Of a stretch of 64,000 bases of DNA, positions 17,482-27,421 are shown in pieces; the first letter of the stretch is position 1, and each line of letters starts with the position of its first letter. The position numbers and the translations under genes were made by a program. Under the pieces are notes generated by a model. That model made no database searches. It had not been told where the DNA came from and saw only the letters and a program-made list of their open reading frames with translations. The stretch spans positions 1 to 64,000 of the forward strand of contig CANRVB010000009.1 of the NCBI GenBank assembly GCA_947643165.1. Reading direction: 5' to 3'. The DNA is from an uncultured Porphyromonadaceae bacterium. GTDB lineage: Bacteria; Bacteroidota; Bacteroidia; Bacteroidales; Muribaculaceae.

Positions 17482-17513
17482 TTGGTAATTCGGGTAAAAT
17501 TTGCTAACTTTGC
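17482..17513 (+). promoter_or_regulatory. Promoter of rimP-nusA-infB
   Basis: TTG at 17482-17484 and TAACTTTGC at 17505-17513 with 20 bases between them fit the Bacteroidetes consensus closely. Leader of about 50 bases to the rimP start. Confidence 0.65.
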
Positions 17514-17568
17514 AGCACCGTCACGGAGGGGGCATAGGCTTCCTCCATTTTATTTACATGAATATCAA

Positions 17569-18054
17569 ATGATAGACCGACAATTATTGAGCGATACGGT
17601 ATCGGAGGCTCTGAAGATGACTGATGCTTTTATAGTGGACATACGTGTCAGCGCAGATAATGGCATAACTGTCGAGATAGATAGTCCGACAGGTGTGGAT
17701 ATAGATACGTGTGTGAATGTCACGAGGGCGATAGAGTCGAAGTTTGACCGGGATGCCGAGGATTATGATCTGGAGGTAGGTTCGGCGGGTCTGACGTCGC
17801 CGTTCAAGGTGAAAGAGCAGTATGACAAGAATGTCGGAAACAGGATAGAGGTTCTGACGCGCGACGGGCGTAAGCTGCGCGGAGAGCTTGTGGAGGTGGG
17901 AGACCGCCGCGAGGACGGGAGCTTCAAGTTTACAATCCTTGTGCCGGAGAAGGTGAAGGTAGAGGGCAAGAAGCGACCGGAGCTTGTAGAGAAGCCATGC
18001 GAGCTTGACACGACAATGGTGAAGAGCGCATGCTATCTGATAGAGTTCAAGTGA
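17569..18054 (+). CDS. rimP: Ribosome maturation factor
   Basis: Assists 30S subunit assembly. The start at 17569 (MIDRQLLSDTVSEAL) gives 161 residues and follows the promoter; an in-frame extension back to 17437 would cross the promoter and adds G-rich nonsense. The N-terminal RimP domain includes GITVEIDSPTGVDIDTCVNV and the LEVGSAGLTSPFK motif near residue 66; the C-terminal SH3-like part begins at GNRIEVLTRDGRKLRGEL. Gene order rimP-nusA-infB is the standard one. Confidence 0.95.
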   Translation: MIDRQLLSDTVSEALKMTDAFIVDIRVSADNGITVEIDSPTGVDIDTCVNVTRAIESKFDRDAEDYDLEVGSAGLTSPFKVKEQYDKNVGNRIEVLTRDGRKLRGELVEVGDRREDGSFKFTILVPEKVKVEGKKRPELVEKPCELDTTMVKSACYLIEFK

Positions 18055-18106
18055 ATAGAGACAGACGATAAAGAGATATACATATCAATCGCACAAAATA
18101 CTCATT

Positions 18107-19462
18107 ATGGCCAAAAAAGATGATGCGCCCAACATGGTGGAGCGCTTCGCCGAGTTCAAGGAACTGAAAAATATTGACAAGACAACGATGATCAGTGTTC
18201 TTGAGGAATCGTTCAGGAATGTTCTTGCCAAGATGTTTGGCACGGACGAGAATCTTGACGTGATCATGAATCCTGACAAGGGAGACGTCCAGATATTCCA
18301 GAACCTGGAGGTAGTGGAGGATGGAACGGTAACGGATCCGAATCTTCAGATAAGCCTCACGGATGCCCGCGCAGACGGTGACCCGGATGTTGAGATAGGC
18401 GAGGAGCACACTAAAGAGATTATCTTTGCGAACTTCGGACGCCGCGCAATATTGAATCTGCGCCAGACGTTGCAGTCGAAGATACTGGATCTGCAGAAAG
18501 AGGCTATCTATGACAAGTTCAAGGAGATGGAGGGAGAGCTGGTGACCGGCGAGGTGTATCAGACATGGTCGCGCGAGACACTTCTTCTTGATGATGACAA
18601 GAATGAGCTTCTGCTGCCGAAGAGCGAGGCCATACCGGGAGATTTCTTCCGCAAGGGCGAGATGGTAAGGGCTGTTGTGGCGAATGTTGACAACAAGAAC
18701 AACAATCCGAAGATCACAGTGTCGCGGACAAACGAGAATTTCCTTCGCCGTCTGTTTGAGCTCGAGGTGCCTGAGATAGCGGAGGGCCTGATCAATATCA
18801 AGGCTGTGGCGCGTATACCGGGAGAGCGTGCGAAGATAGCGGTAGAGACCTTTGACGAGCGCATAGATCCGATAGGCGCGTGTGTAGGCCCGAAGGGTTC
18901 GCGCATACATGGAATAGTGAGAGAGCTCCATAACGAGAACATAGATGTGATCCACTATACGGCGAATCCGGCATTGTTCATAGAGCGTGCCCTGAGCCCT
19001 GCGCGAGTAAGCTCGATACGCCTTGACGAGGAGGAGAAGAAAGCAGAAGTGTTCCTGCGCCCGGAGGAGGTATCGCTTGCGATCGGCAAGGGAGGCCTGA
19101 ACATAAAGCTGGCCTCGATGCTGACCGGATATGTGATCGATGTGTACCGCGACACAGAGGAAGCATATGAGGAGGATATCTATCTGGATGAGTTCAAGGA
19201 CGAGATAGACGGCTGGGTGATAGATGCTCTGAAGAATATAGGCTGTCTGACAGCGAAGAGCGTACTGAACTCCCCCCGCCAGATGCTTGTAGACCGTGCC
19301 GATCTCGAGGAGGATACGGTAGACAATGTGCTGAGCATACTGAGTGCGGAATTTGAAGATGAAGCGGCAGGTGATGGCGCTGACAGCGCGGTGGCAACCG
19401 AAGATGAGGCTGAGGGAGAAGACCCGGCCGAAGAAGATGCAGCCGCCGAGCCTGAAGCCTGA
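18107..19462 (+). CDS. nusA: Transcription termination/antitermination factor NusA
   Basis: 451-residue RNA-polymerase-binding factor. Domains in order: N-terminal RNAP-binding domain (about 1-130), S1 domain (about 145-210, GELVTGEVYQTWS...), KH1 and KH2 with IGACVGPKGSRIHGIV near 265 and VSLAIGKGGLNIKLAS near 325, then a short helix-rich segment. It ends in a strongly acidic tail of about 35 residues (Glu/Asp/Ala) rather than the acidic repeats of E. coli NusA. 61 bases separate it from infB. Confidence 0.97.
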   Translation: MAKKDDAPNMVERFAEFKELKNIDKTTMISVLEESFRNVLAKMFGTDENLDVIMNPDKGDVQIFQNLEVVEDGTVTDPNLQISLTDARADGDPDVEIGEEHTKEIIFANFGRRAILNLRQTLQSKILDLQKEAIYDKFKEMEGELVTGEVYQTWSRETLLLDDDKNELLLPKSEAIPGDFFRKGEMVRAVVANVDNKNNNPKITVSRTNENFLRRLFELEVPEIAEGLINIKAVARIPGERAKIAVETFDERIDPIGACVGPKGSRIHGIVRELHNENIDVIHYTANPALFIERALSPARVSSIRLDEEEKKAEVFLRPEEVSLAIGKGGLNIKLASMLTGYVIDVYRDTEEAYEEDIYLDEFKDEIDGWVIDALKNIGCLTAKSVLNSPRQMLVDRADLEEDTVDNVLSILSAEFEDEAAGDGADSAVATEDEAEGEDPAEEDAAAEPEA

Positions 19463-19523
19463 TGACTGAAGTCAGCACAAATCTCCTCGAAATAAAGAAA
19501 TAGTAAAAACTCTAAATCAAAAT

Positions 19524-22500
19524 ATGCCTGGACTTAAAATAAGTAAAGTAGCCAAAGACCTGACGATCTCATTGCAGACAATTGTAGAATTTTTAGGCAA
19601 GAAGGGTATCGAAGTTGACGGGAATCCGAATTCCCGTCTGGATGACCATGCCATAAAGCTGCTGATGAGCGAGTTCAAGCCCGCAGGCAAAAGCCCGGCC
19701 GGAGACGCAGGAGTCAAGCCGGCCGCCAAGGCTTCAGCGCCGGAGACGGAAGAGCCGGAACCGAGCGCAACTGTCGGCGACAGCAAGAGTGGAGCCTCTG
19801 TGAAGAATGAGGAAAGAGACTCAGCCGAACCGGAAAAAGTCCAGGCCTCAAAGCCGATAAGCCGTGGTCCGCGAATTCTGGGTCGCATAGAGCTTGACAA
19901 GCATGGAAATCCGGTGGCGTCGAAGCCGAAGGATGAAGAGCCGTCGCCGAAGCCGGAACCCAAGCGTGAACCTAAAAAAGCAGAAGCCGCCCCCAAAGCA
20001 GAACCCAAGCCAGAACCTAAACCCGAACCAAAGCAGGAAGTGAAGCCTGAGCCCGCAGCGAAAGCAGAAGCTGAAGTAGCTCCGAAACCCGAGCGAAAGG
20101 CAGAACCGAAGGCAGAAAAAAAGGCCGAACCTGTGGTTGAAAAGCCTGTGGAAACAAAAGAAATATCGAAAAACGAGCCAGCCCAGACTGCTCAGAACGC
20201 AGCCGGCACAACCCCGTCGGCCGCTACTCCCGAAGGCGAGAGTGCCGCAACAGAACAGGGAAGTGTGTTTAAACTACCGTCGAATCCCGACCGTCCTCAG
20301 CTGAACATCATAGGAAAGATAGACTTGTCGACGATAAACCAGTCGACTCGCCCGAAGAAGAAGAGCAAGGAGGAGAAGCGAAACGAGCGCATAGCCAACG
20401 CCCGCGGTCAGCAGGGCGGAGCAGGCGCCGGAACGGCCAACGGCGACAGGAAGAAGCGCAAGCGTATCGGCAAGGAGAAGGTAGACATAGAGAAGACCTC
20501 GAACCAGATATCGCAGGACCGTCCGCAGGGAGGCCAGCGCCGTCAGGGTGGCGACGGCAACAACAATAACAACCGTGGTCCGAAGGATCAGCAGCGCGGA
20601 GGCCAGGGCCGCGACCGTCGCCGCAACAACAATCATCAGCCTCAGCATACGGAGGTGAATGAGGAGGACGTACAGAAGCAGGTGAAGGAAACACTGGCGC
20701 GTCTGACTCAGAAGGACAAGGGCCAGAAGAAGGGCGTGAAGTGGCGCAAGGAGAAGCGCGAGGCATTCGCATCGCGCGAGCGTGAGGCGCACGAACTTGA
20801 GGAGGCAGAGAGCAAGACGCTGAAACTGACGGAGTTTGTGACGGCCAATGACCTGGCGTCGATGATGAACGTGAATGTGAACAACGTCATAGCCACATGT
20901 ATGAATCTGGGTGTGATGGTGTCGATAAACCAGCGTCTTGACGCCGAGACGATCAATATAGTGGCCGAGGAGTTCGGATATACGACCGAATATGTATCGG
21001 CCGAGGTTGTAGAGGCTATAAGCAACGAAGAGGATAAGGAGGAGGAGCTGGTTTCGCGTCCGCCTATCGTGACGGTGATGGGTCATGTTGACCACGGCAA
21101 AACCTCGCTACTTGACTATATCAGAAATGCGAACGTGATAGCCGGTGAGGCCGGAGGTATCACACAGCATATAGGCGCCTATAATGTGAAACTTCAGGAC
21201 GGACGTCATATAACGTTCCTGGATACTCCGGGCCATGAGGCGTTCACGGCGATGCGTGCGCGTGGCGCGAAGGTGACAGACCTTTGTATCATCATAGTAG
21301 CGGCGGACGACAATGTGATGCCGCAGACGATCGAGGCAATCAATCATGCTTCGGCTGCCGGTGTGCCCATAGTGTTTGCGATAAACAAGATAGATAAGCC
21401 TGCGGCCAATCCTGACAAGATCAAGGAGGAGCTTGCAAACATGAACTACCTTGTAGAGGAATGGGGCGGAAAGTATCAGAGCCAGGATATCTCGGCCAAG
21501 AAGGGTATAGGCGTTGATGAGCTGATGGAGAAGGTGCTTCTGGAGGCAGAAATGCTTGATCTGAAGGCAAATCCGAACCGCCGTGCAGTAGGATCGATCA
21601 TAGAGTCGAGTCTTGACAAGGGCCGTGGCTATGTGGCCACAGTGCTTGTGCAGACGGGAACCCTCAGAGTGGGCGACGTGATACTTGCCGGAACGCATTA
21701 CGGAAAGATCAAGGCTATGTTCAATGAGCGTAACCAGCGAATAACGGAGGCGGGTCCAGCAGAGCCAGCTCTGATACTGGGCCTGAATGGCGCTCCGACG
21801 GCCGGCGATACGTTCAATGTGCTTGAATCGGAATCGGAGGCACGCGAGATAGCCAACAAGCGCGAGCAGCTGCAGCGTGAGCTTGGTCTGCGCACCAAGA
21901 AGATACTGACTCTGGATGATATAGGCCGCCGCCGCGCGATAGGCAACTTCCAGGAGCTGAACCTTATAGTGAAGGGTGACGTGGATGGCTCGATAGAGGC
22001 TCTGAGTGACTCGCTCATCAAGCTGTCGACGCCGGAGATCCAGGTGAATGTGCTCCATAAAGCTGTGGGCCAGATATCGGAAAGCGATGTTACGCTCGCC
22101 GCAGCGTCGGATGCAATCATCATAGGCTTCCAGGTGCGTCCGAGTGTAGCCGCCCGCCGCGCAGCTGAGCGCGATGGCGTTGACATACGTCTGTACAGCG
22201 TGATCTATCAGGCAATCGAGGAGGTGAAGGATGCTATGGAAGGTATGCTTGCCCCCGAGATAAAGGAGGAGGTGATCGGTTCGGCCGAGGTGCTCCAGAC
22301 ATATCATATATCGAAGGTTGGAACAGTGGCCGGATGTATCGTGCGCGAGGGCCGCATAAAGCGGAGCTGCAAGGTAAGGCTGATACGCGACGGCATAGTG
22401 CGCTACACAGGCGAACTCGGCTCGCTGAAGCGCTTCAAGGATGACGTGAAAGAGGTTGTGTCGGGCTACGACTGCGGTCTGAACATAGCCGGCTATAACG

Positions 22501-22562
22501 ACGTTCATGAGGGCGATATGATCGAGGCCTTCGAGGAAGTAGAAGTTAAGAAAACCCTCTGA
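19524..22562 (+). CDS. infB: Translation initiation factor IF-2
   Basis: GTPase that places initiator tRNA on the 30S subunit. At 1012 residues it is long. An IF2_N-like module ([20 protein letters not shown]) is followed by about 300 residues of low complexity: a Lys/Pro/Glu repeat region (about 140-220) and an Asn/Arg/Gly/Gln-rich region (about 325-375). A second IF2_N module lies near 435-490. The GTPase has [14 protein letters not shown] near 520, [15 protein letters not shown] near 570 and NKID near 623, followed by domains II-IV to the end. Third gene of the operon; folK follows after 18 bases. Confidence 0.97.
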   Translation: MPGLKISKVAKDLTISLQTIVEFLGKKGIEVDGNPNSRLDDHAIKLLMSEFKPAGKSPAGDAGVKPAAKASAPETEEPEPSATVGDSKSGASVKNEERDSAEPEKVQASKPISRGPRILGRIELDKHGNPVASKPKDEEPSPKPEPKREPKKAEAAPKAEPKPEPKPEPKQEVKPEPAAKAEAEVAPKPERKAEPKAEKKAEPVVEKPVETKEISKNEPAQTAQNAAGTTPSAATPEGESAATEQGSVFKLPSNPDRPQLNIIGKIDLSTINQSTRPKKKSKEEKRNERIANARGQQGGAGAGTANGDRKKRKRIGKEKVDIEKTSNQISQDRPQGGQRRQGGDGNNNNNRGPKDQQRGGQGRDRRRNNNHQPQHTEVNEEDVQKQVKETLARLTQKDKGQKKGVKWRKEKREAFASREREAHELEEAESKTLKLTEFVTANDLASMMNVNVNNVIATCMNLGVMVSINQRLDAETINIVAEEFGYTTEYVSAEVVEAISNEEDKEEELVSRPPIVTVMGHVDHGKTSLLDYIRNANVIAGEAGGITQHIGAYNVKLQDGRHITFLDTPGHEAFTAMRARGAKVTDLCIIIVAADDNVMPQTIEAINHASAAGVPIVFAINKIDKPAANPDKIKEELANMNYLVEEWGGKYQSQDISAKKGIGVDELMEKVLLEAEMLDLKANPNRRAVGSIIESSLDKGRGYVATVLVQTGTLRVGDVILAGTHYGKIKAMFNERNQRITEAGPAEPALILGLNGAPTAGDTFNVLESESEAREIANKREQLQRELGLRTKKILTLDDIGRRRAIGNFQELNLIVKGDVDGSIEALSDSLIKLSTPEIQVNVLHKAVGQISESDVTLAAASDAIIIGFQVRPSVAARRAAERDGVDIRLYSVIYQAIEEVKDAMEGMLAPEIKEEVIGSAEVLQTYHISKVGTVAGCIVREGRIKRSCKVRLIRDGIVRYTGELGSLKRFKDDVKEVVSGYDCGLNIAGYNDVHEGDMIEAFEEVEVKKTL

Positions 22563-22580
22563 CGGGGGACGGGTGAGTCG

Positions 22581-23060
22581 ATGGCCACCGCCCACGTCAA
22601 CATAGGATCGAATATAGGCGACCGCCACGCTCATATAGAGCGGGCGGTCGCTTGTATGTCGGCGGCGATAGCTCCGGGTGGGCTGAGGCGGTCGGATTAT
22701 GTGGAATCGGAGGCGTGGGGGTATGAGAGCGAGAATAGGTTTCTGAACTTGGGGGTATGTTTTGAATGGGGTGGAAGCGCGGAGGAGCTGATGGGAAAGC
22801 TGCTGGAGGTGCAGGCCTCGATATGCGCAGATAGCCACAGGGACAGCGAGGGGAATTATGTGGACCGTGTGATAGACATAGATCTGATAGCGGTGGGTGA
22901 GCAGGTGGTGAGGACAGATGGGCTGACGCTGCCACATCCGCGAATGCAGGAGCGGGATTTTGTGCTGCGTCCGATGGCTCAGCTTGATCCAGGCTGGCGG
23001 CATCCGGAATCGGGGCTGACGGTAGTGGAAATGTTGGGACGTCTAAGTGTCGGGAAATGA
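22581..23060 (+). CDS. folK: 2-amino-4-hydroxy-6-hydroxymethyldihydropteridine pyrophosphokinase
   Basis: Transfers pyrophosphate from ATP to 6-hydroxymethyl-dihydropterin in folate synthesis. The 159 residues include HVNIGSNIGDRHAHI at the N-terminus, NRFLNLGVCF near 53, the Mg/ATP-binding DRVIDIDLIAVG near 95 and LPHPRMQERDFVLRP near 118, all diagnostic. It sits at the tail of the rimP-nusA-infB transcript with 18 bases from infB, and is on the edge of a stretch rich in G-ending codons. Confidence 0.95.
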   Translation: MATAHVNIGSNIGDRHAHIERAVACMSAAIAPGGLRRSDYVESEAWGYESENRFLNLGVCFEWGGSAEELMGKLLEVQASICADSHRDSEGNYVDRVIDIDLIAVGEQVVRTDGLTLPHPRMQERDFVLRPMAQLDPGWRHPESGLTVVEMLGRLSVGK

Positions 23061-23074
23061 GAAAATTTTGTAAT

Positions 23075-23088
23075 TTTACGGCCGTAAA
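23075..23088. promoter_or_regulatory. 14-base perfect palindrome before the GH53 gene
   Basis: TTTACGGCCGTAAA lies between the folK stop and the GH53 start and overlaps a weak -7-like TAATTTTA (23071-23078). It could be an operator for a dimeric regulator of the galactanase gene; a single occurrence does not prove it. Confidence 0.3.
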
Positions 23089-23131
23089 GCCGATGTAGAC
23101 GGACTGTTGAAACCTTGAAAAACTTTTGGAA

Positions 23132-24376
23132 ATGAAATTGAGATGTATCATAGCGGCGGCGTTGGCTGCCGTAGCGGTAATGACGGTGAGCGCACAGCGC
23201 TATGTGGGTGGCGATATATCGCTGCTGCCGGAGTATGAGCAGGCCGGAGCGCAGTATAAGGATGCTGACGGGAAGCCGATAGCGGAGGTGCTGCCTTATC
23301 TCCGATCGGTGGGGATGAATGCGATGCGAGTGCGCGTGTTTGTGAATCCGGAAGATTACAGCGGTGCTGATGCGGATAAAAACGCATGCCAGAGCCTGGA
23401 ATACGTATTGCCGCTGTGCAAGCGGATAAAGGAGTGCGGGCTGAGCCTGATGGTTGATTTTCATTATTCGGACACATGGGCCGATCCAGCGAAGCAGTGG
23501 ACTCCTAAGGCCTGGGCTGGTCAGGATGATGAGGAGCTGTGTGAGACGATATATGAGTATACACGTAGGTCGCTCGCGGCACTGAAGGAGGCCGGTGCGA
23601 CGCCTGATTTCGTGCAGCCGGGCAATGAGATAAGCTACGGCATGCTATGGGGGATCGCAGGTACGCCGGAGGCCGAGCTGAAGAAAACCCTGATGGGGAG
23701 CGATGCGAACTGGGCGCGGCTCGGCAACCTTCTGAGAAATGCGATAAAGGCTTGCAGAGAGGAGTGCCCGGAGGCAGGTGTGGTGATCCATACGGAGCGT
23801 GTGGCGCAGGTGGACGTGATGAATAATTTCTATGACAGGATGGAGTCGCTTGGAATAGACTATGATATAATTGGGTTGAGCTATTATCCGTATTTTCATG
23901 GAAATCTGAGGGTGCTCGACGCTGCCCTGAATGACGTGGAGATGAGATACCCGGATAAGCAGATCATGATTGTAGAGACTGGATATCCGTATAAGTGGGA
24001 GGTTCCGGGATCGACAGAGAAGGTGGATTATCCGTATACGGATGCGGGGCAGAATGAGTTTGCGAGCCGTCTGGTTGACCTGTTGCTGAGGCATGAAAGG
24101 GTAGACGGTCTGTTCTGGTGGTGGCTGGAGTATAATGCCTACGGGACGAGTCTGTCGGGATGGTATAACGCGCCGTTGTTTGACAGTACGACTGGCAAAG
24201 CGTGCAGTGCGCTGCGGACAATATGCCGTTTTGGATCGGATACGGGTGGGGTAGAAAAAGCTCCGGCCGATGAGGGTGGCGAAGAGGTGTGGTATGACGT
24301 GAACGGGCGCAGGGTAGTGCGTCCTACGGATCCGGGTATCTATGTGAGCCGGAACCGGAAGATAGTGGTAAGATAA
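23132..24376 (+). CDS. Arabinogalactan endo-beta-1,4-galactanase (GH53)
   Basis: Secreted 414-residue endo-galactanase that cuts beta-1,4-galactan side chains of pectin. I use the ATG at 23132 rather than the TTG two codons earlier. Signal peptide MKLRCIIAAALAAVAVMTVSA; then YVGGDISLLPEYEQAG and NAMRVRVFVNPE, the usual GH53 opening. The acid/base Glu is in VQPGNEISYG (near 155) and the nucleophile Glu in IMIVETGYPYKWE (near 280). The last 35 residues, VWYDVNGRRVVRPTDPGIYV followed by a basic end, resemble a short type IX sorting tail, so export through PorU is possible. Confidence 0.92.
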   Translation: MKLRCIIAAALAAVAVMTVSAQRYVGGDISLLPEYEQAGAQYKDADGKPIAEVLPYLRSVGMNAMRVRVFVNPEDYSGADADKNACQSLEYVLPLCKRIKECGLSLMVDFHYSDTWADPAKQWTPKAWAGQDDEELCETIYEYTRRSLAALKEAGATPDFVQPGNEISYGMLWGIAGTPEAELKKTLMGSDANWARLGNLLRNAIKACREECPEAGVVIHTERVAQVDVMNNFYDRMESLGIDYDIIGLSYYPYFHGNLRVLDAALNDVEMRYPDKQIMIVETGYPYKWEVPGSTEKVDYPYTDAGQNEFASRLVDLLLRHERVDGLFWWWLEYNAYGTSLSGWYNAPLFDSTTGKACSALRTICRFGSDTGGVEKAPADEGGEEVWYDVNGRRVVRPTDPGIYVSRNRKIVVR

Positions 24377-24432
24377 TGGAGTGATGGTCTCAAAACGGCG
24401 ATGAACTGAGTGGGCGAGTATGGGTGCGGTGG

Positions 24433-25350
24433 CTACCGTCGGTCGGCTTGGCTGATGAGGTCGTAGATGCGTGAGGCGAAGTATACGTCGTGCAAGCCAA
24501 TGCCGATGTTGTAGCCGAGTATGCGTTCGTTGTCGGAGGTTCTGCCCTTGTCGCGACCGGACAGGACATCGGTCAGCTCGGCAAAGTGCCTGAAATGGTC
24601 GAAATAGCGGAAGTTGCAGACGTGTGAGCGGTCGTCGGCAAAGACGCGGTCGAAGATGGTGTCGCAGTTCTGAAATCCACGTGTGTGTATGGGCAGGACG
24701 AGAACTCCGGGTTTGAACAGGGTGGTGTCGTCGACCAACAGCCGATCGGCATCGGTGATGGCAGAGATCACGACGTCGGCCCCATCGACAAGTTCGGGGA
24801 TGGTGTCGACAATGGAGAAAGATGCGTCATGCTGATATGGCGGTGCCAACAGTCGGGCTGTTTTGTCGGCCTGGTCCTTGTATCTGAGCAGCCGTACATG
24901 TGTGGGCAGGCCTTTACGGGACTCAAGGATGCATCGAAGGGCTGTATTGCCCACGACACCAAGTCCGATGACGGCGATAGTCTTCGCGCTGCTGACGGCA
25001 AGGGTATTGACTGACAGGGCGGCAACGGCACCGGTGCGCATTGCCGTTATCCAGTCGGCGTCGATCAAGGCCAACATCTGTCCGGTACGGGAGTCGAATA
25101 ACATGAGGTTGCTTCTGAGAGAGGGGTGGTTGCCCTTGATGCGCGAGACAATCTTGCATCCGAAGCGGTGGTACTCGTCGGGGAGGAGGCATGGCATGGC
25201 TGTGAAAAAGTCGTTGCCTTGGGGATGAACGGAGATTTTGGCAGGGAGCTGGCACCGGTCCTTCATCAGGAACGCTTCGTTGACCCATTGGATGGCAGTG
25301 AGCGGAGATATGTCGAGCTGCTCGATGTCGGTTGCAGAAATTAGCTTCAT
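24433..25350 (-). CDS. Ornithine cyclodeaminase / mu-crystallin family protein
   Basis: NAD(P)-dependent enzyme of 305 residues. The family covers ornithine cyclodeaminase, alanine dehydrogenase (archaeal type), ketimine reductases and siderophore-precursor enzymes; substrate cannot be read here. Visible features: PAKISVHPQGNDFFTAMPCL near 37, ALIDADWITAMRTGAVAAL near 94 and the Rossmann loop IAVIGLGVVGNTALRC near 125; HTRGFQNCD near 222. No biosynthetic partner is adjacent. It has its own promoter divergent from lysS and converges on GH53, with no clear terminator in the 56 bases between. Confidence 0.88.
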   Translation of the reverse strand: MKLISATDIEQLDISPLTAIQWVNEAFLMKDRCQLPAKISVHPQGNDFFTAMPCLLPDEYHRFGCKIVSRIKGNHPSLRSNLMLFDSRTGQMLALIDADWITAMRTGAVAALSVNTLAVSSAKTIAVIGLGVVGNTALRCILESRKGLPTHVRLLRYKDQADKTARLLAPPYQHDASFSIVDTIPELVDGADVVISAITDADRLLVDDTTLFKPGVLVLPIHTRGFQNCDTIFDRVFADDRSHVCNFRYFDHFRHFAELTDVLSGRDKGRTSDNERILGYNIGIGLHDVYFASRIYDLISQADRR

Positions 25351-25365
25351 CGCTTATGTTTTCGG

Positions 25366-25396
25366 CAAAGGTAACAACAATCCGCGAGAGTTCAAA
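25366..25396 (-). promoter_or_regulatory. Promoter of the ornithine-cyclodeaminase-family gene
   Basis: On the minus strand TTTG (complement of 25393-25396) and TACCTTTG (complement of 25366-25373) are 19 bases apart. The leader is only about 10 bases. Confidence 0.55.
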
Positions 25397-25536
25397 AAAC
25401 GAAACAGTGAGAGAAGGGAGAGTGGAATCAACGGGACTTATTGCACACTTTGCAAGAGTATGAGCAATATGGGTAGGATAAGTAGGTAAGTGGTGTGATT
25501 TTGAGAGAAGTTTGGCCATGATGGAGGGAGTAAACG

Positions 25537-25569
25537 TTGGGAGGTTTGAAATAAATTGCGTAATTTTGC
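25537..25569 (+). promoter_or_regulatory. Promoter of lysS
   Basis: TTG at 25537-25539 and TAATTTTGC at 25561-25569 with 21 bases between them; start codon 28 bases downstream. Confidence 0.55.
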
Positions 25570-25596
25570 GGAAATTTGCAAAACTATCGACAAGCA

Positions 25597-27345
25597 ATGG
25601 CTATCAATCCACTCGAACTGAGCGAGCAGGAGCTCGTGCGCCGCGCAAGCCTCGACGAGATGCGTGGCCGCGGTATAGATCCATATCCCGCAGCAGAATT
25701 CAAGGTAACAAGTTTTACCGACCAGATTAAGGATACATTTAACGACGATGCTCCCACCCAGCATGTGAGTATTGCCGGCCGCGTAATGGGCCGCCGCGTA
25801 ATGGGCAAGGCCACATTTATAGAGCTACAGGACTCCAGAGGCAGAATCCAGGTTTATGTGAGCCGGGATGACATCTGTCCGGGCGAAGACAAAGATCTGT
25901 ATAATGTAGTAGTGAAGAAGTTGCTTGATATCGGTGACTTTATCGGTGTGGATGGCTTTGTTTTCCGCACCCGAACCGGCGAGATCACAGTACATGCAGA
26001 GCAGATCAAAGTCCTGAGCAAGTCTCTACGTCCGCTTCCTATAGTGAAGCAGAAGGATGGCGTGACATATGATGCTTTTGATGATCCGGAGCTGCGTTAC
26101 CGTCGCCGTTATGTGGATCTTATCGTGAACGATGGTGTGAAGGAAATTTTCATCAAGCGCACCAAGGTGTATAACTCGATGCGTTCATACTTCAACGAGC
26201 ACGGGTATATGGAGGTAGAGACACCAATACTCCAGTCGATACCTGGCGGTGCGAGCGCCCGTCCGTTTATCACGCACCATAATGCACTTGACATACCGTT
26301 GTATCTGCGAATAGCCGATGAGCTTTATCTGAAGCGTCTCATAGTAGGTGGTTTTGAAGGAGTGTATGAGTTCTCGAAGAACTTCCGCAACGAGGGTATG
26401 GACCGCACCCATAATCCGGAGTTCACATGTATGGAGATCTACGTTTCGTACAAGGACTACAACTGGATGATGGAATTCACGGAGCGTATGCTCGAGAAGA
26501 TATGTCTTGATGTCAACGGCACAACAGAGGTGAAAGTCGGAGACAATGTAATAAGCTTCAAGGCTCCGTTCCCTCGTGTAACCATGACTCAGGCTATCCT
26601 TGACCATACGGGCTATGATATAACCGGAATGGGCGAGAAAGAGCTCCGCGAGGTATGCGACAAGCTTGGTATAGAGACGGATGAGTCTATGGGTAAGGGC
26701 AAGCTGATAGATGAGATATTCGGCGAGACATGTGAAGGTACATATATTCAGCCGACATTCATCATAGATTATCCAATAGAGATGTCGCCTCTCACAAAGC
26801 GTCATCGTTCGAATCCGGAACTTACGGAGCGTTTCGAACTTATGGTCAACGGAAAGGAGCTGGCCAATGCCTACTCAGAGCTGAATGATCCGATAGACCA
26901 GTATGAGCGCTTCGTTGAGCAGATGCGTCTGAGCGAGAAGGGTGATGACGAGGCAATGATAATAGACAGTGACTTTATCAGGGCACTTGAGTATGGTATG
27001 CCTCCCACATCCGGCATGGGTATCGGTATGGACCGTCTGGTGATGCTGATGACCGGTCAGACAACTATCCAAGAGGTGCTTTTCTTCCCTCAGATGCGTC
27101 CTGAGAAGACTGTACGCCGTGACAAACCCGAAGCATTTGTCGCTGTAGGAGTACCCGAAGAGTGGGTGGCAGCGGTTCAGAAGGCCGGCGCTCTGACAGT
27201 AGAGGCTCTCGCAGGAATAGAGAGTCCCGGCAAACTGCACCAGAGCTTGTGTGATATCAACAAGAAGTATCGTCTGGAGCTTAAGGCACCATCGCAGGAC
27301 GAAGTGAAGGGCTGGATTGAAGCAGCAGCGTCCAACCTTAATTGA
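25597..27345 (+). CDS. lysS: Lysyl-tRNA synthetase, class II
   Basis: Charges tRNA-Lys. The start at 25597 (MAINPLELSEQELVRR) gives 582 residues; the in-frame codons back to 25576 lie too near the -7 box. An OB-fold anticodon domain (about 55-150, RVMGKATFIELQDSRGRIQV) precedes the class II core with motif 2 in FRNEGMDRTHNPEFTCMEIY (about 265-284) and motif 3 in GMGIGMDRLVMLMTG (about 475). About 70 residues follow motif 3, longer than E. coli LysS and usual for Bacteroidetes. gpsA follows after 76 bases. Confidence 0.97.
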   Translation: MAINPLELSEQELVRRASLDEMRGRGIDPYPAAEFKVTSFTDQIKDTFNDDAPTQHVSIAGRVMGRRVMGKATFIELQDSRGRIQVYVSRDDICPGEDKDLYNVVVKKLLDIGDFIGVDGFVFRTRTGEITVHAEQIKVLSKSLRPLPIVKQKDGVTYDAFDDPELRYRRRYVDLIVNDGVKEIFIKRTKVYNSMRSYFNEHGYMEVETPILQSIPGGASARPFITHHNALDIPLYLRIADELYLKRLIVGGFEGVYEFSKNFRNEGMDRTHNPEFTCMEIYVSYKDYNWMMEFTERMLEKICLDVNGTTEVKVGDNVISFKAPFPRVTMTQAILDHTGYDITGMGEKELREVCDKLGIETDESMGKGKLIDEIFGETCEGTYIQPTFIIDYPIEMSPLTKRHRSNPELTERFELMVNGKELANAYSELNDPIDQYERFVEQMRLSEKGDDEAMIIDSDFIRALEYGMPPTSGMGIGMDRLVMLMTGQTTIQEVLFFPQMRPEKTVRRDKPEAFVAVGVPEEWVAAVQKAGALTVEALAGIESPGKLHQSLCDINKKYRLELKAPSQDEVKGWIEAAASNLN

Positions 27346-27421
27346 TATCCGGACGTTAATACAAAAGGCGCGGAGCGCAAAAGAAACTCTAAACCTCAAC
27401 AATAACTAAAATTCCAGAGCC

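Noticed and set aside
21108-23003. 631-codon open frame on the minus strand
   Set aside because: It is antisense to infB and folK, has no recognisable domain and a composition set by the codon bias of the real genes.
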